Shown: positions 8,123-16,668, counted from the first letter of the stretch. The stretch: DNA of 40,829 nucleotides from Sedimenticola thiotaurini (GCA_007713595.1 VMRY01000035.1:1-40829), one strand, 5' to 3'. Numbers and translations are program-made. Notes: generated by a model not told the origin, from the sequence alone.

Positions 8123-10453
8123 ATGAGCATTAATCTCGAAGATTACGAAGAACTTCTGGGAGCAATCGCACCTGAAATACGTGATGTGCTGGAAGGCACT
8201 TTTCATGAAGCGGCACGTATCATGTCACCTGCTGGCCTGCAGGATTACATGGATGGCGCAAAGAGCCTGTCTAATCTTGGCCGGGGAAGTGATGTTGTAA
8301 TCACGTACATCCAAGAGATGCCACTGGTTGTGAAGGAGTGTGGTGAAGACATCATTCCTGACTGTATCACCGCAGCAATGAAACTCGCCTCAATGGTCTC
8401 CGGTGAAGTGGTCGGGTTACTCTTCAGTAGTCTCCCTGCTGCCGCACGTAATCTCGGTGATGCCGAACTGCTTCGAGGCTATTTGACGTTGATTCATCAG
8501 CTATCAGGAACCGCTGCACGTGGTTTGCGTCCGATGCTGAATCACATGGATGAACTCCTCTCCAAACTGACAATTAGCGGACTTCGCCGCTGGGCTAATT
8601 TTGGAGCCCAGGCCTACCGCCGTGACTTTGACAACCTGACGGTCTACTTCAATCTGGAGTCTGCTGACAGCAAAGCCATGCTACAGAAGGAACGTCGCGG
8701 CACTCTTTTCATCCGCGTACAGCGTAAACTCAATTTCTATCTGCGCGCCTTATGGGGACGTGACTTCTTCCTGCGGCCGACAGGCGCCGACTACACCGAT
8801 TTTAAACCTTATATTGAAAACCGCATCTTCCATTTACCGGACGCGGTCGATAACGTAGGCGAAATATCCGGTCTGGAACTCTACCGAGCCACGGCTGCAC
8901 ACATGTCCGCCCATATGAGTTACACCACAGCGCGGATCTCGGCAGAACAGCTTAGTCCCGCGCAGATGTATTTTATTGGTGTACTTGAAGATGCACGAAT
9001 CGAGTACAAAGCGGTGCAGGACTTCCCTGGTCTGAAGAAACTATGGGGAACGTTGCTCGCTCATAATTATGAGACGCAGGTGGAACACCCAACCGTTGCA
9101 ATCCTCGAAGATGTAGCCTTGATGCTGCTTGATAGCTCGGTCACTACTGACGATGAGGAGCTTAACGCATTCGCTTCGCGCTTCCATGAGCAGATTGCTG
9201 AGCGCCAGAATGATAATAGTTTTTCCTGGCACCTGGGCATGGAGCTGTTCAACATCTTCTCGGTACGCCGAGAAGTACCAAGCCTGCGCATACTTGAGCG
9301 CAACCGCATCCCCTATCGTGATGACAACCGCTTTATCTGGGAATTTGAAGAGTTCGACTGGAATCTGGGTAACGACTATATCCCTGCCAGTCAGCGCCAA
9401 ATACGAAAAACTGTCAGCGCTATCGAGATGGCTAATGAGGTTGATTGTGAACTGGCAGGCGATGATGCACAGGAGATCTGGACCTGTGCCACAGAGATGT
9501 ACCCTTATGAAGATGAAGGCACTAGCTTTAATGAGATGTGGGGTAAAGAACCGATTTCTGATCCCTTCCATTATCAGGAGTGGGATTACCAGATCCAATT
9601 ACATCGTCCTGACTGGGCAACCGTTTATGAACGCTATCAACCCAAAGGTGATCCGGATGTCATTGAAGAAATACTCACTGAGTACAAACCCATTGCACAT
9701 CGGATAAAGCAGATCATCGATCTGTTAACCCCCGAAGGGGTACAACGTATTCGTAACATGGAAGATGGTGACGAGATTGATCTGAATGCCGCCATTGATG
9801 CAATGGTATCCATTCGCATGGGTGAGCAACCTAATCCGCGTATCACCATGAGAAATGTATTAAAAAATAGAGATCTTTCTGTTGTTGTGCTTCTGGACCT
9901 ATCCGAATCAACCAACGAAAAGATGGCCGGTTCCGATAAAACTGTTTTACAGCTCACCCGAGAAGCCGCAACGCTGGTATCTACAGCAATTGAAGGTATC
10001 GGCGATCCCTTTGCACTGCATGGTTTCTCATCTGATGGCCGCCATGATGTGCAGTACTTCCGCTTCAAGGATTTTAATCAGCATTTTGATGATGAGGCCA
10101 AGTCACGTCTTGCTGGCATGAAGGGGGGGCTTTCGACTCGCATGGGAGCAGCGTTACGTCATGCTGGCCACCATCTTTTGAAACAGCCCGAACGCCGCAA
10201 ATTGATTCTGCTGGTAACCGATGGCGAACCGGCAGATATTGATGAACGTGATCCTCAGCACCTGCGGCACGATACAAAAAAAGCTGTGGAGGAGCTCTAT
10301 AGTCATGGCGTAATCAGTTACTGCCTGACCCTCGATCCGAATGCTGACAGTTATGTAAAGCGTATCTTCGGTGAAAGCCATTATACGATTATCGATAATG
10401 TAGATCGCCTACCCGAACAACTGCCTACTCTGTTCGCCAGTCTTACAAGGTAA
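8123..10453 (+). CDS. cbbO: RuBisCO activase adaptor with C-terminal VWA domain
   Basis: The 776-residue protein is the partner of CbbQ. The family binds RuBisCO through a von Willebrand factor A domain, and the CbbQ hexamer supplies the ATPase force. The VWA metal-ion-dependent adhesion site is visible as DLSES beginning at D592 (in VVVLLDLSESTNE), with the later MIDAS elements GGLSTRMG and LLVTDGEP. The N-terminal half is the family's helical region. Length matches typical CbbO. It is translated from ATG 8123 after a short AGGT. It is co-directional with cbbQ and followed 127 bp later by a small unknown gene. Confidence 0.96.
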   Translation: MSINLEDYEELLGAIAPEIRDVLEGTFHEAARIMSPAGLQDYMDGAKSLSNLGRGSDVVITYIQEMPLVVKECGEDIIPDCITAAMKLASMVSGEVVGLLFSSLPAAARNLGDAELLRGYLTLIHQLSGTAARGLRPMLNHMDELLSKLTISGLRRWANFGAQAYRRDFDNLTVYFNLESADSKAMLQKERRGTLFIRVQRKLNFYLRALWGRDFFLRPTGADYTDFKPYIENRIFHLPDAVDNVGEISGLELYRATAAHMSAHMSYTTARISAEQLSPAQMYFIGVLEDARIEYKAVQDFPGLKKLWGTLLAHNYETQVEHPTVAILEDVALMLLDSSVTTDDEELNAFASRFHEQIAERQNDNSFSWHLGMELFNIFSVRREVPSLRILERNRIPYRDDNRFIWEFEEFDWNLGNDYIPASQRQIRKTVSAIEMANEVDCELAGDDAQEIWTCATEMYPYEDEGTSFNEMWGKEPISDPFHYQEWDYQIQLHRPDWATVYERYQPKGDPDVIEEILTEYKPIAHRIKQIIDLLTPEGVQRIRNMEDGDEIDLNAAIDAMVSIRMGEQPNPRITMRNVLKNRDLSVVVLLDLSESTNEKMAGSDKTVLQLTREAATLVSTAIEGIGDPFALHGFSSDGRHDVQYFRFKDFNQHFDDEAKSRLAGMKGGLSTRMGAALRHAGHHLLKQPERRKLILLVTDGEPADIDERDPQHLRHDTKKAVEELYSHGVISYCLTLDPNADSYVKRIFGESHYTIIDNVDRLPEQLPTLFASLTR

Positions 10454-10580
10454 CTGACTGACAAATGGAAGATTACAAAGCAACCTGGATATATTGAGGA
10501 GTTAAAAAGAACAACTTTCAAACAACCCAACCAGGGAGTGAATCTTCTATAGCCATCAGCGAAAGGAAGTTGAATGAACT

Positions 10581-10979
10581 ATGTATACCCGACACAACGA
10601 AGTTCCGATTTATGAACACCGTGCCGGATTGATAGAGGCGGCACATTACAACAGGGTCAAAACGGCTTTTAAACGTCTGGGCAGAGAAATTCGCCTGGTT
10701 ATTCCAAGGCTGAAAACGCTTGATCTTATACTGCAGCAAGATGCATGGATTATTGTAGACCGCGCCTTTAATGATTTACCTATCGCAGCATGGTTAGATT
10801 TTGAAGTAGCACAACGTGATGCGCTACATACCGCGGTGCATTGTCAATTGCGTCTTTTCCATGCTAATGCCGATGTCGTTATCAAGCGAGCACTTGAAGC
10901 AATGGAACTGATATTAGAAGAGCGTTTAGCCAATGCAGAGACAACACACCAGGTGCTCAACTTCCCCGAAAGGAAGTAG
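10581..10979 (+). CDS. Unrecognised 132-aa protein between cbbO and the aldolase
   Basis: The protein is soluble and appears mostly helical, with a basic middle (VKTAFKRLGREIRLVIPRLKTLD) and a long amphipathic C-terminal helix (VVIKRALEAMELILEERLANAETTH). It has no signal peptide, no membrane span and no motif I know. ATG 10581 is preceded by AGGAAGT at a rather long distance of about 11 bases; an out-of-frame ATG at 10574 is closer and opens only 13 codons, so translation may be modest. Position between cbbO and a sugar-bisphosphate aldolase suggests a carbon-fixation link, by inference only. Confidence 0.7.
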   Translation: MYTRHNEVPIYEHRAGLIEAAHYNRVKTAFKRLGREIRLVIPRLKTLDLILQQDAWIIVDRAFNDLPIAAWLDFEVAQRDALHTAVHCQLRLFHANADVVIKRALEAMELILEERLANAETTHQVLNFPERK

Positions 10980-11091
10980 TTGGCAGGCAATCGGTTTTCA
11001 AAGAATACGATGAAACAAACACAAAACAGAGCTGACCAGTGATTAATATGCAGTTTTTCCATGATTATTTAACCAGAAGTGAGTAAAGATA

Positions 11092-12252
11092 ATGGCACTT
11101 GTTCAAATGCATGACATGTTGCGCCACGCCTATGAAAACAAATACGCTGTAGGATCATTTGATGTGGTAAGTATGGATTTTTTGCAAGGCGTGATTAACG
11201 CTGCAGAACAGTGTCGTGCACCGGTTATCCTGGGACTGGCAGAGCCCTACTCCGACCATTTTGACATGGAGCTTCTTGCCACTGCTGTTGAGTCTGCTGC
11301 ACGGCGAAGCAGTGTACCAGTTGCAATTCATTATGATCACGGTAGTAGCGTTGAGGGGGTGATACGCGGCATACGGCACGGCTGTAACGGGGTAATGATT
11401 GATGCATCAGACCGCTCGCTGGATGAGAATATTGCCACAACAAAGGAGGTGGTCCAAATTGCGCATGCCTGCGGTGTACCTGTAGAGGCAGAATTAGGCT
11501 ATGTTCCTGACAATGGAAACGATCTTATTTTCACAACGGTAGATGAAGCAAGGGGTTTTGTTCGACTAACGGGGGTGGATTTTCTGGCAGTTTCCATTGG
11601 TACGGTGCATGGTCGCTTCAAGGGTAAACCTCGACTCGATTATCCTCGCCTGCGTCATATCAACGAAGCCTTGCAGATCCCACTCGTACTGCACGGTAGT
11701 TCAGGACTAAGCGATGATCAGCTTCACCGCCTCATCGCCAATGGCATTGCCAAGGTGAACTGCTTTACTGCAATAACCGACCGCGCTGTAGAGTTATTAC
11801 GCCGGAATGCACGATCTAAAGATGAAGGTTATATGAAGCTGGTCACTGGGATACATGAAGAGATGGAGAAAGAAGCCACTCGCCTAATGCGCATCTGGGG
11901 ATGTGCCGGACGAGCAGCCGAAGTGATGGAACAGTGTCATCCTTGGCAAGGAGTGGATTATGTACTCAAATTCAACCTTCCCGATGTAGATTCTGACGAG
12001 ATGGCGATAATCACACGGCGAGGACGCCAAATAATGTTACAAATTCCTGGCGTACGAGAAATAAAAGTTAGCGAGACGCTGAATGGTAACAATACCTCCC
12101 CACAATATTGCTGGCAGGTGTCCCTGGCCTCAGTTGAGGTAGTCGAATATCTCAAACAGCACCCTGAATTTATAAAGTTCACCCGGCGCTATATCAATGA
12201 CAGGGCAACGAACCTGACGAATACCATTTATAGAATAAATCAGATCGGTTGA
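11092..12252 (+). CDS. Class II ketose-bisphosphate aldolase with C-terminal Dabb-like domain
   Basis: Residues 1 to about 280 are a class II zinc-dependent aldolase barrel: the HYDHG motif with catalytic D82 and metal ligand H83, VEAELGYV with E134, TVHGRFKG with H173, and LVLHGSSGL with H201. The split of sugar bisphosphates such as fructose-1,6- or sedoheptulose-1,7-bisphosphate fits the Calvin cycle context, but substrate cannot be read from sequence. Residues 287-386 resemble a dimeric alpha/beta barrel (Dabb) domain: VDYVLKFNLPDVD, LQIPGVREIKVSETL, YCWQVSLASVEVVEYLKQHPEF. Ordinary FBA enzymes lack this addition. It is co-directional with the cbb genes and may be the last gene of the block. 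The start lacks a strong ribosome binding site. Confidence 0.9.
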   Translation: MALVQMHDMLRHAYENKYAVGSFDVVSMDFLQGVINAAEQCRAPVILGLAEPYSDHFDMELLATAVESAARRSSVPVAIHYDHGSSVEGVIRGIRHGCNGVMIDASDRSLDENIATTKEVVQIAHACGVPVEAELGYVPDNGNDLIFTTVDEARGFVRLTGVDFLAVSIGTVHGRFKGKPRLDYPRLRHINEALQIPLVLHGSSGLSDDQLHRLIANGIAKVNCFTAITDRAVELLRRNARSKDEGYMKLVTGIHEEMEKEATRLMRIWGCAGRAAEVMEQCHPWQGVDYVLKFNLPDVDSDEMAIITRRGRQIMLQIPGVREIKVSETLNGNNTSPQYCWQVSLASVEVVEYLKQHPEFIKFTRRYINDRATNLTNTIYRINQIG

Positions 12253-12255
12253 TTC

Positions 12256-12398
12256 TCAGATTGCTGCCGCTACTGATGCCGATATGGGTTGAGACTACTG
12301 CGGTTACGATGAACGCGTACTTGACAGCGCCAGTATTACAGGTATTTATGTAATCAATCCAAGCTTGGCCTGAGTAATATAAAATATTTACTGAAAAC
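12256..12398 (+). pseudogene. Decayed, internally deleted copy of the PEBP gene
   Basis: Three blocks match the intact gene at 2908-3534 in the same order. GCTACTGATGCCGAT matches the region near 3206-3221. GAGACTACTGCGGTTACGATG matches near 3326-3346. From CGTACTTGACAGCGCCAGTAT to the stop and beyond (TTGGCCTGA, then ATATAAAAT-TTACTGAAAAC) it matches 3477-3559. About 100 and 130 bases are missing between blocks, and the first junction lies at a shared CCGAT. No open frame survives. It starts only four bases after the aldolase stop codon. Confidence 0.85.
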
Positions 12399-12464
12399 GA
12401 TGTGAGTACTAGCTGCTCGCAACTGACTGAGTCATTTAGATAACATGACTGAAGGAGAAGACGC

Positions 12465-13082
12465 GTGAGTGAAACAATCGTGGGTCCCGATGGTAAAAAA
12501 CGTTGCCTATGGTGTGGCGCAGCGCCGGAGTTTCTCAACTATCACGACAACGAATGGGGCTTTCCGGTAAGTGATGATCAGCGGTTGTTTGAGAAGATCT
12601 GCCTTGAAAGCTTTCAGTCGGGTCTGAGCTGGCGCACCATTCTGGCTAAACGTGAAAACTTTCGTAGGGCATTCCATCATTTTGATTTTAACAAGGTTGC
12701 CCGCTTCACCGAGCGGGACATTAACCGTCTTCTAAAGGATGAAGGCATTGTTCGTCATCGCGGAAAGATTGAGGCCGTAATTAACAACGCCAAGCAGGCC
12801 AAGGAACTGGTTAAACAGGAAGGCTCGTTAGCCGCCTTTGTCTGGCGCTACGAACCCGACCCGAAACAGCTGGCCAAACCGCAGACGGCATCGACCTCCA
12901 CCGAATCTATCGCATTATCAAAAGAGCTGAAAAAACGGGGTTGGAAATTTGTTGGACCGACCACGGCGTATGCCTTCATGCAAGCCATGGGTCTGATTAA
13001 CGATCATGTGGAGGAGTGCGCATCCAGGGCAAAAGTTGAAAGCGCACGTAGACGCTTTAAAAAACCGGGGCGTTCAATTTAA
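12465..13082 (+). CDS. tag: DNA-3-methyladenine glycosylase I
   Basis: This base-excision repair enzyme removes 3-methyladenine from alkylated DNA. The Tag family zinc site is visible: a cysteine in RCLWC near the N-terminus, the histidine in NYHDNEWG, and the closing NDHVEEC with His and Cys. FQSGLSWRTILAKRENFRRAF and GPTTAYAFMQAMGLINDH are further family signatures. The start is GTG 12465 with AAGGAG at 12452-12457. At 205 residues the length is a little above E. coli Tag. It stands alone, with the PEBP remnant upstream and a 600-bp gap downstream. Confidence 0.96.
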   Translation: MSETIVGPDGKKRCLWCGAAPEFLNYHDNEWGFPVSDDQRLFEKICLESFQSGLSWRTILAKRENFRRAFHHFDFNKVARFTERDINRLLKDEGIVRHRGKIEAVINNAKQAKELVKQEGSLAAFVWRYEPDPKQLAKPQTASTSTESIALSKELKKRGWKFVGPTTAYAFMQAMGLINDHVEECASRAKVESARRRFKKPGRSI

Positions 13083-13499
13083 CACTCCGACAGTCTGCCC
13101 TACAGGGGGTAATCTGAACCTCTTCTATCAAATACTCTAAATAAAACAAGAACAAGGAGTAAATCTGTACAGGCTGTAACAACACAAGAAGCAAAATCTT
13201 CCATGGAAAAGGCCAAGACGGCGCGTGGCGGATTCCATGCTGCCGGCACCAGTAAATAGGCATCAACTTCCACACCGGCAGTGATCACTCAGCGTGACAC
13301 CCTGTCGGTGTATCACTCAATCCAATCAAAGACAAGATGGCCCGGCGATTATCTGCTGAAGTTTGCTATGCCCTCACCCTACTACCGACACGCACGCCAG
13401 AAGTTTTGACAGCTATATAGAGCAAACTAAACAAGGTACCTGCTTAATAAGCCCGCAATAAACCGGCTATCAGGCTGACACCCTCTCCTGCGAAATCAA
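13083..13499. other. Gap between tag and the cold-shock promoter, no gene recognised
   Basis: Short frames here on both strands lack ribosome binding sites and protein-like composition. ACTACCGACACGC at 13381-13393 recurs at 14041-14053, beyond the cold-shock gene; the match is only 13 bases and its flanks differ. No T-run terminator for tag is apparent. Confidence 0.45.
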
Positions 13500-13528
13500 T
13501 TGACTTATTCCTGACAAACCTATATTGT
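13500..13528 (+). promoter_or_regulatory. Probable promoter of the cold-shock gene
   Basis: TTGACT at 13500-13505 and TATTGT at 13523-13528 are separated by 17 bases, a good sigma-70 arrangement. Start about seven bases later would give a leader of about 145 nt before ATG 13680. Leaders of that size are characteristic of cspA-type genes, whose 5' UTR folding responds to cold. Confidence 0.55.
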
Positions 13529-13679
13529 GCACCTCAGCTAGAAAATCAGCCTTTTGTTTACAAATCTCCATTTCGCATTTTCTTCGTAAATATTCGTCCT
13601 GTAGTTTTTAAGTTTCAGACTCTTTTCCAGCCAATCAAGCCACTTATGGCTAATCATTTTTAAATTACAGGATACTATT

Positions 13680-13886
13680 ATGTCTAAAGTAAATGGCACC
13701 GTTAAATGGTTTAACGAAGCAAAAGGTTTCGGCTTTATCGAGCAGGAATCAGGTCCAGACGTATTTGCACATTTCAGTGCGATCGCCAGCTCAGGGTTCA
13801 AGACCCTTGCTGAAGGCCAGAAAGTTGAATTCACAGTAACTCAGGGCCCTAAAGGTCCTCAGGCTGAGAACATCGTAGCGGTTTAA
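13680..13886 (+). CDS. CspA-family cold-shock RNA/DNA-binding protein
   Basis: The 68-residue protein is a single cold-shock domain with RNP1 KGFGFI (residues 15-20) and an RNP2-type element (DVFAHFSAI). These proteins bind single-stranded nucleic acids and melt mRNA structure. The long AT-rich leader and a strong terminator make it a monocistronic unit. Whether it is cold-induced or constitutive cannot be told from the coding sequence. Confidence 0.97.
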   Translation: MSKVNGTVKWFNEAKGFGFIEQESGPDVFAHFSAIASSGFKTLAEGQKVEFTVTQGPKGPQAENIVAV

Positions 13887-13948
13887 ATACCACTACGCTA
13901 TAGCGACCAAGGCGATGCCTTAACGTTATAGACTTGCTATAAATAGAG

Positions 13949-13980
13949 AGGGCAGCCTTTAACAGCTGCCCTTTTTATTT
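13949..13980 (+). terminator. Intrinsic terminator after the cold-shock gene
   Basis: GGGCAGC (13950-13956) and GCTGCCC (13965-13971) form a seven-pair stem with an eight-base loop, followed by TTTTTATTT. This is a textbook Rho-independent terminator. Confidence 0.9.
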
Positions 13981-14206
13981 GTCAAAAAATCACCTTACAA
14001 AGTGCATACGATTGCGTCTCTTGCCTATTAACAGCAAACCACTACCGACACGCTCTTCCCCCAGCCACCTTTCATCACAGAACAGCAGTTTTTACAATAA
14101 TTCACATTAAAATCAGTGCCAAGCTGCTCTCAATGGAGTATTTTTTGAGTCAGGTATAGCAACTCAGCTGAAAGGGGTGAGACATCATTATCGAGCGGGT
14201 ATCAGT
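13981..14206. other. Gap before the anchored unknown gene, no gene recognised
   Basis: It carries the second copy of ACTACCGACACGC (14041-14053) and an AT-rich stretch near 14095-14115 that probably contains the promoter of the next gene. No coding signal is seen. Confidence 0.4.
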
Positions 14207-14911
14207 ATGAATGAATCAACTCAGCAACTGGATGGACCAGCACCAAAGAAGGGACTTCGTGCCATATCTATCCTGTGGATAGTGCTGGCTACAATTCTGG
14301 TTACAGCGGCAGCCACCTACTGGCTGGTTCGCACCTATATCTATGCCAAGGATTTTGTACCGGTTGAACTCAGCATCAGCGAACAGCGGACACTTAACGG
14401 CAAACTGAAAGCCCTGGGTTATGATCCAGACCCTGTGACTTATAAGGAGTCTGAAAAAGCGGCCAAAGAGAGTGATCAGGAGTGGCTGCGCCCCGAACGC
14501 TACAGCGAGGCCGGCGCGAAGCGCGAGATTGGTTTCAGTGAGCGCGAGCTCAATGCCATCGTCGCCAAAGATCCCAGTATCGCCAGGAAGCTCTCTGTCG
14601 ATCTTGGAGATGACCTGGTCAGTGCACGATTACTGGTTCCCGTTGACCCTGACTTCCCAATTCTGGGTGGAAAAACACTACGTGTTTCTGCCGGTGTTGA
14701 GATGGCTTTTCGCAATCAGAAGCCGGTGATCATCCTCAAGGGCGTCAGCATTATGGGGGTACCCATACCCAACGCCTGGCTCGGCGGCCTGAAGAACATT
14801 GATCTGATCAGCGAGTTTGGTGATGAACAGGGCTTCTGGAAAAGCTTCTCTGACGGCGTCGATAACATCCGGGTCGAAGAAGGCACACTGAAGATTAAAC
14901 TCAAGGAGTAA
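14207..14911 (+). CDS. Membrane-anchored protein of unknown function
   Basis: The protein has a short polar N-terminus, one membrane span at about residues 19-40 (ISILWIVLATILVTAAATYWLV) and a large soluble domain, so it is likely an inner-membrane protein with a periplasmic domain. The domain contains FSERELNAIVAKDPSIARKLSVDLGDDLVSARLLVPVD, a pattern I have seen in uncharacterised proteobacterial proteins but cannot tie to a named family. I prefer ATG 14207; an in-frame GTG at 14177 overlaps its own AAAGGGG and would add ten residues. It is convergent with the HD-domain gene eight bases beyond its stop. Confidence 0.75.
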   Translation: MNESTQQLDGPAPKKGLRAISILWIVLATILVTAAATYWLVRTYIYAKDFVPVELSISEQRTLNGKLKALGYDPDPVTYKESEKAAKESDQEWLRPERYSEAGAKREIGFSERELNAIVAKDPSIARKLSVDLGDDLVSARLLVPVDPDFPILGGKTLRVSAGVEMAFRNQKPVIILKGVSIMGVPIPNAWLGGLKNIDLISEFGDEQGFWKSFSDGVDNIRVEEGTLKIKLKE

Positions 14912-14918
14912 ACACGCG

Positions 14919-15497
14919 TTATAGCGTGCCCCTGAGTCCAATCACATCCGCCACTTCCCGCATACCAAGGATGGTCTGGGTGATCAGGTCACGTCGCTCC
15001 ATACCAAGCATTGCCGCACCCCTGTCAATGATGCTGCGATCCACCTTGGCGGCAAAACTTTTATCTTTCCACTTTTTTAGAACAGACTTGGCCTCCAGAT
15101 CCAGCACGCTTTTAGACGGCCTCACGAGGGCGCTGGTGGTCACCAGGCCGGTCAGCTCATCGGTGGCATAAAGCACCTGCTCCATCTCCGAGAGCGGTTC
15201 CACATCCGTGCAGATACCCCAGCCATGGCTGATAACGGCGCGGATATAAGAGTCTGGCCACTGCTGTTCCCGCAGGATCTGTTCGGTTTTGATGCAGTGC
15301 TGGTCGGGGAACTGCTCGTAGTCCAGGTCATGCACCAGGCCAACAATGCCCCACTGCTCTTCATCGCCACCCCGCTGCCGGGCGAAATAGCGCATGACCG
15401 CCTCAACGGCCAGTCCATGCTTAACCAGACTCTCTGTTTTTGTATAGGTTTTAAGTAGTTGGAACGCCTCATCCCGACTGGGAACTCGCTCAGTCAT
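14919..15497 (-). CDS. HD-domain protein, putative phosphohydrolase
   Basis: The HD superfamily metal motif is visible as LVHDLDYE at residues 54-61, with an upstream histidine (LVKHGLAVEAVM) and a later ISHGWG that could complete the site. Such HDIG-type proteins hydrolyse phosphoester bonds in nucleotides or related compounds; the substrate here is unknown. At 192 residues it is a single-domain protein. AAGGAGAGAGC directly before ATG strongly supports the start. It is divergent from the DUF971 gene. Confidence 0.85.
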   Translation of the reverse strand: MTERVPSRDEAFQLLKTYTKTESLVKHGLAVEAVMRYFARQRGGDEEQWGIVGLVHDLDYEQFPDQHCIKTEQILREQQWPDSYIRAVISHGWGICTDVEPLSEMEQVLYATDELTGLVTTSALVRPSKSVLDLEAKSVLKKWKDKSFAAKVDRSIIDRGAAMLGMERRDLITQTILGMREVADVIGLRGTL

Positions 15498-15571
15498 GCT
15501 CTCTCTCCTTGATTTTTACCCGGCATGGAACCACTCTTGTATTTATCTAGAATAGCCTCATCTTATCCTGC

Positions 15572-15943
15572 ATGGAAAAAAATCCAAAACCCACTGATAT
15601 CATTCTGCACCAACAGGCCCACACGCTGGAGCTGATTTTCGACAATGGCGAGCGTTTCAACTTACCTTGGGAGTACCTGCGTACCTTCTCCCCCTCCAAA
15701 GAGGTAAGAGCACGCTTCGGCAAGGATCGTATTCTGGTGCTTGATAAACAGGATGTGGTACTGGAGCAGATGAAGCCGATTGGCAATTATGCCCTCAAGC
15801 TCTTTTTCAGTGACGGGCATAACTCCGGACTTTATGACTGGCGCTTTCTCTATGAACTGGGCATTAATCAGGAGAAGTATTGGCAGGATCACCTCGATCG
15901 GGTGGCGCAACTCACCACCGATCAATCTGCCGACCATTCTTAG
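15572..15943 (+). CDS. DUF971 protein (gamma-butyrobetaine hydroxylase N-terminal-like)
   Basis: The 123-residue protein consists of the small DUF971 fold: LELIFDNGERFNLPWEYLRTFSPSKEVR, then IGNYALKLFFSDGHNSGLYDWRFLYELG. That SDGHxSGxYxWxxL signature is typical. The domain occurs at the N-terminus of gamma-butyrobetaine hydroxylases and as a stand-alone bacterial protein, where a link to iron-sulfur or iron handling has been proposed; I regard that as unsettled. No good ribosome binding site precedes ATG. Its stop overlaps the convergent persulfide dioxygenase gene by four bases. Confidence 0.9.
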   Translation: MEKNPKPTDIILHQQAHTLELIFDNGERFNLPWEYLRTFSPSKEVRARFGKDRILVLDKQDVVLEQMKPIGNYALKLFFSDGHNSGLYDWRFLYELGINQEKYWQDHLDRVAQLTTDQSADHS

Positions 15944-16668
15944 GCCTCAGGCTCTCCTGCCTGATTGATCAAACCTTCCATAGCACTGATACCGCAACGC
16001 TGGTTGCCGGGTACAGCCACATCAATCTTGCCTGGTTTCTCCAGCACCAGACTGTTCATGATCTTGATATATCCCGCGCGTGACTGCTTGTTTCCCAATC
16101 GCGGGTTATATTTTTTCTCTTCGCCAATGGTTGTTGCAGTTTGTCCATTGTAGTCATGTGCGGGATAGACAATAAAATCATCCGGCAGAACAAACAGTTT
16201 TTGTGTAATGGAGTCATAGGCCTGGCCCGCATCGCCAGATTGGAAATCGGTGCGACCACTTCCTCTGACCAGCAAGGTATCGCCGGTAAACAGACACTCC
16301 TTCGCCAGATAACTGATATCTGTATTGGTATGACCCGGGGTATGCAATACCGTCAATGAGGATTCACCAAACCGCAGCTGATCCCCCTCTTTGAGGGCGA
16401 TATCGGCGCAACCGGCCGCGGCATTTTCATGCACGCCGACCAGACAACTGAACCGCTCTCTGAGCAAGCCACCGCCAGTGATATGGTCGGCATGGATGTG
16501 GGTCTCCAAAGCGTAACGCAGGTTCAGCCCCAACTCAGTAATGAGCCTGATATCCCGTTCACTTTGTTCGAGCACGGGATCAATCATGACCGCTTCACGT
16601 GTCACCTCATCCCAAAGCAGATAACTATAGGTATTGGAATCTTTATCAAACAGTTGACGCAGTTGCAT
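15940..16668 (-). CDS. ETHE1-type persulfide dioxygenase (metallo-beta-lactamase fold)
   Basis: The 242-residue protein has the MBL-fold signature THIHADH (H57, H59, D61, H62), LHTPGHT with H113 and FTGDTLLV with D130. The single-iron arrangement and the segment RGSGRTDFQSGDAGQAYDSITQKLF are typical of the ETHE1/persulfide dioxygenase group. These oxidise glutathione persulfide to sulfite in the cytoplasm, as part of sulfide oxidation or detoxification. The YPAHDYNGQTATTIGEEKKYNPRL segment supports that subgroup over glyoxalase II. There is no rhodanese fusion. The gene fits a sulfur-oxidising host and stands alone between DUF971 and the signalling gene. Confidence 0.92.
   Translation of the reverse strand: MQLRQLFDKDSNTYSYLLWDEVTREAVMIDPVLEQSERDIRLITELGLNLRYALETHIHADHITGGGLLRERFSCLVGVHENAAAGCADIALKEGDQLRFGESSLTVLHTPGHTNTDISYLAKECLFTGDTLLVRGSGRTDFQSGDAGQAYDSITQKLFVLPDDFIVYPAHDYNGQTATTIGEEKKYNPRLGNKQSRAGYIKIMNSLVLEKPGKIDVAVPGNQRCGISAMEGLINQAGEPEA

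Noticed and set aside
9041-9707. Long antisense and alternate-frame reading frames inside cbbO
   Set aside because: They lie wholly within a clear CbbO sequence and have no motifs of their own.
4888-12252. Carboxysome gene cluster around RuBisCO
   Set aside because: No csoS2, csoSCA, shell-protein or bacterioferritin-like gene occurs; the order cbbL, cbbS, cbbQ, cbbO is the cytosolic form IAq layout.
13381-14053. ACTACCGACACGC repeated on both sides of the cold-shock gene as an attachment or insertion duplication
   Set aside because: The match is 13 bases with unlike flanks, and the DNA between is an ordinary gene with its own promoter and terminator.
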